64,000 nt of DNA from contig JACRPF010000005.1 in the NCBI GenBank assembly GCA_016214035.1, forward strand, positions 1 to 64,000, given 5' to 3'. Source of the stretch: Spirochaetota bacterium. Its GTDB lineage: Bacteria; Spirochaetota; Brachyspiria; Brachyspirales; JACRPF01. Below the pieces are notes generated by a model. The model worked only from the letters and a program-made list of their open reading frames with translations, did no database searches and was not told where the DNA came from. Numbering within the stretch: the first letter of the stretch is position 1; each line of letters opens with the position of its first letter. Shown here piece after piece: positions 63,818 to 64,000 of this stretch. Made by a program: the position numbers and the translations under genes.

Positions 63818-64000
63818 TTAAAACCGCACGTGCACCCGTTTGCCTTTCCGCGAGCTCTCGATCGCCGCAAAGACCATGGCCACGCTTTTGATATTGTCCG
63901 TGCACACTGTCTCGGGACTCCGGCCTTCATTGAGCGCCGAAAACATCTCGTCGAGACAGCCGTTATGTCCTTCCCGGCCGTTCCATCCGGGCGTCACATC
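63818..64000 (-). CDS. Partial Gfo/Idh/MocA-type dehydrogenase (C-terminal end)
   Basis: The last 60 codons of a minus-strand gene that continues beyond the right edge: DVTPGWNGREGHNGCLDEMF...TVCTDNIKSVAMVFAAIESSRKGKRVHVRF then stop. The pattern of a small C-terminal dimerisation strand with ALNEGRSPETVCTDNIKSVAMV is typical of NAD(P)-dependent sugar dehydrogenases of the Gfo/Idh/MocA family, which fits the neighbouring AKR genes. It is convergent with the Tat-exported AKR gene, 17 bp apart. The N-terminal Rossmann domain is outside the window. Confidence 0.75.
   Translation of the reverse strand, partial: DVTPGWNGREGHNGCLDEMFSALNEGRSPETVCTDNIKSVAMVFAAIESSRKGKRVHVRF

Overview
The window looks like a chromosomal stretch of an uncultured, probably anaerobic, carbohydrate-degrading bacterium with moderately high GC. 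Spirochaetota is my best guess. The support is a 511-residue protein of a type I associate with spirochaetes, the flotillin-like FloA, the PP2C/STAS and GAF-kinase regulators, and many secreted glycosidases. Lentisphaerae-like or Planctomycete-like bacteria also carry XylR-type LacI/AraC hybrids and EF-hand esterases, so the phylum is inferred, not shown. Most genes have a Shine-Dalgarno site. Sigma70-type promoters (TTGNNN, 16-17 nt, TATANT) are easy to see, and three genes start almost at the predicted transcription start.

Layout, 0-15 kb: a 21-bp tandem repeat at the left edge; a small protein whose 3' end and terminator recur as a remnant at 40.4 kb; a MITE-like element; an ECF sigma factor; a LysM-containing sugar-binding lipoprotein-like protein next to a XylR-type regulator; a FucA-type aldolase; an M24 peptidase; an HD-GYP protein; a secreted phosphatase-superfamily protein; a SpoIIE-type phosphatase with its STAS partner; MurA; and a PocR-AraC regulator. 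15-20 kb: a HIRAN protein, tRNA-Lys and tRNA-Glu, rsmG-parA-parB, a degenerate receiver protein and an EF-hand esterase.

20-26 kb holds a compact sugar operon, isomerase > class II aldolase > GH36-like alpha-galactosidase, read leftward. In front of it lies a LacI regulator gene, and the promoter is framed by two identical 14-bp operators 30 bp apart. 26-40 kb is mostly housekeeping: tRNA-Val, floA, a lactonase-tatC-tsaC-permease cluster, a GH13 enzyme coupled to a three-GAF histidine kinase, and an icd-glyA-fabD-DUF cluster. 40-41.1 kb is a gene graveyard with repeats and remnants.

41-64 kb is an accessory polysaccharide-utilisation island. It has a GntR/LacI-type regulator, a 1405-residue modular GH140-like enzyme with an internal 681-bp duplication, two large clan-A-like glycosidases, a beta-helix protein, two AraC regulators, two aldo/keto reductases (one Tat-exported) and the end of a Gfo/Idh/MocA dehydrogenase. 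A frameshifted IS91-type transposase and an AT-richer zinc-finger SDR gene interrupt it. The likely logic is extracellular cleavage of a complex plant-type glycan (possibly apiose- or galactose-containing) followed by redox processing of released sugars. No SusC/SusD, ABC permease or sugar kinase is present, so uptake must be encoded elsewhere. I found no CRISPR array, rRNA, prophage or recognisable defence system.
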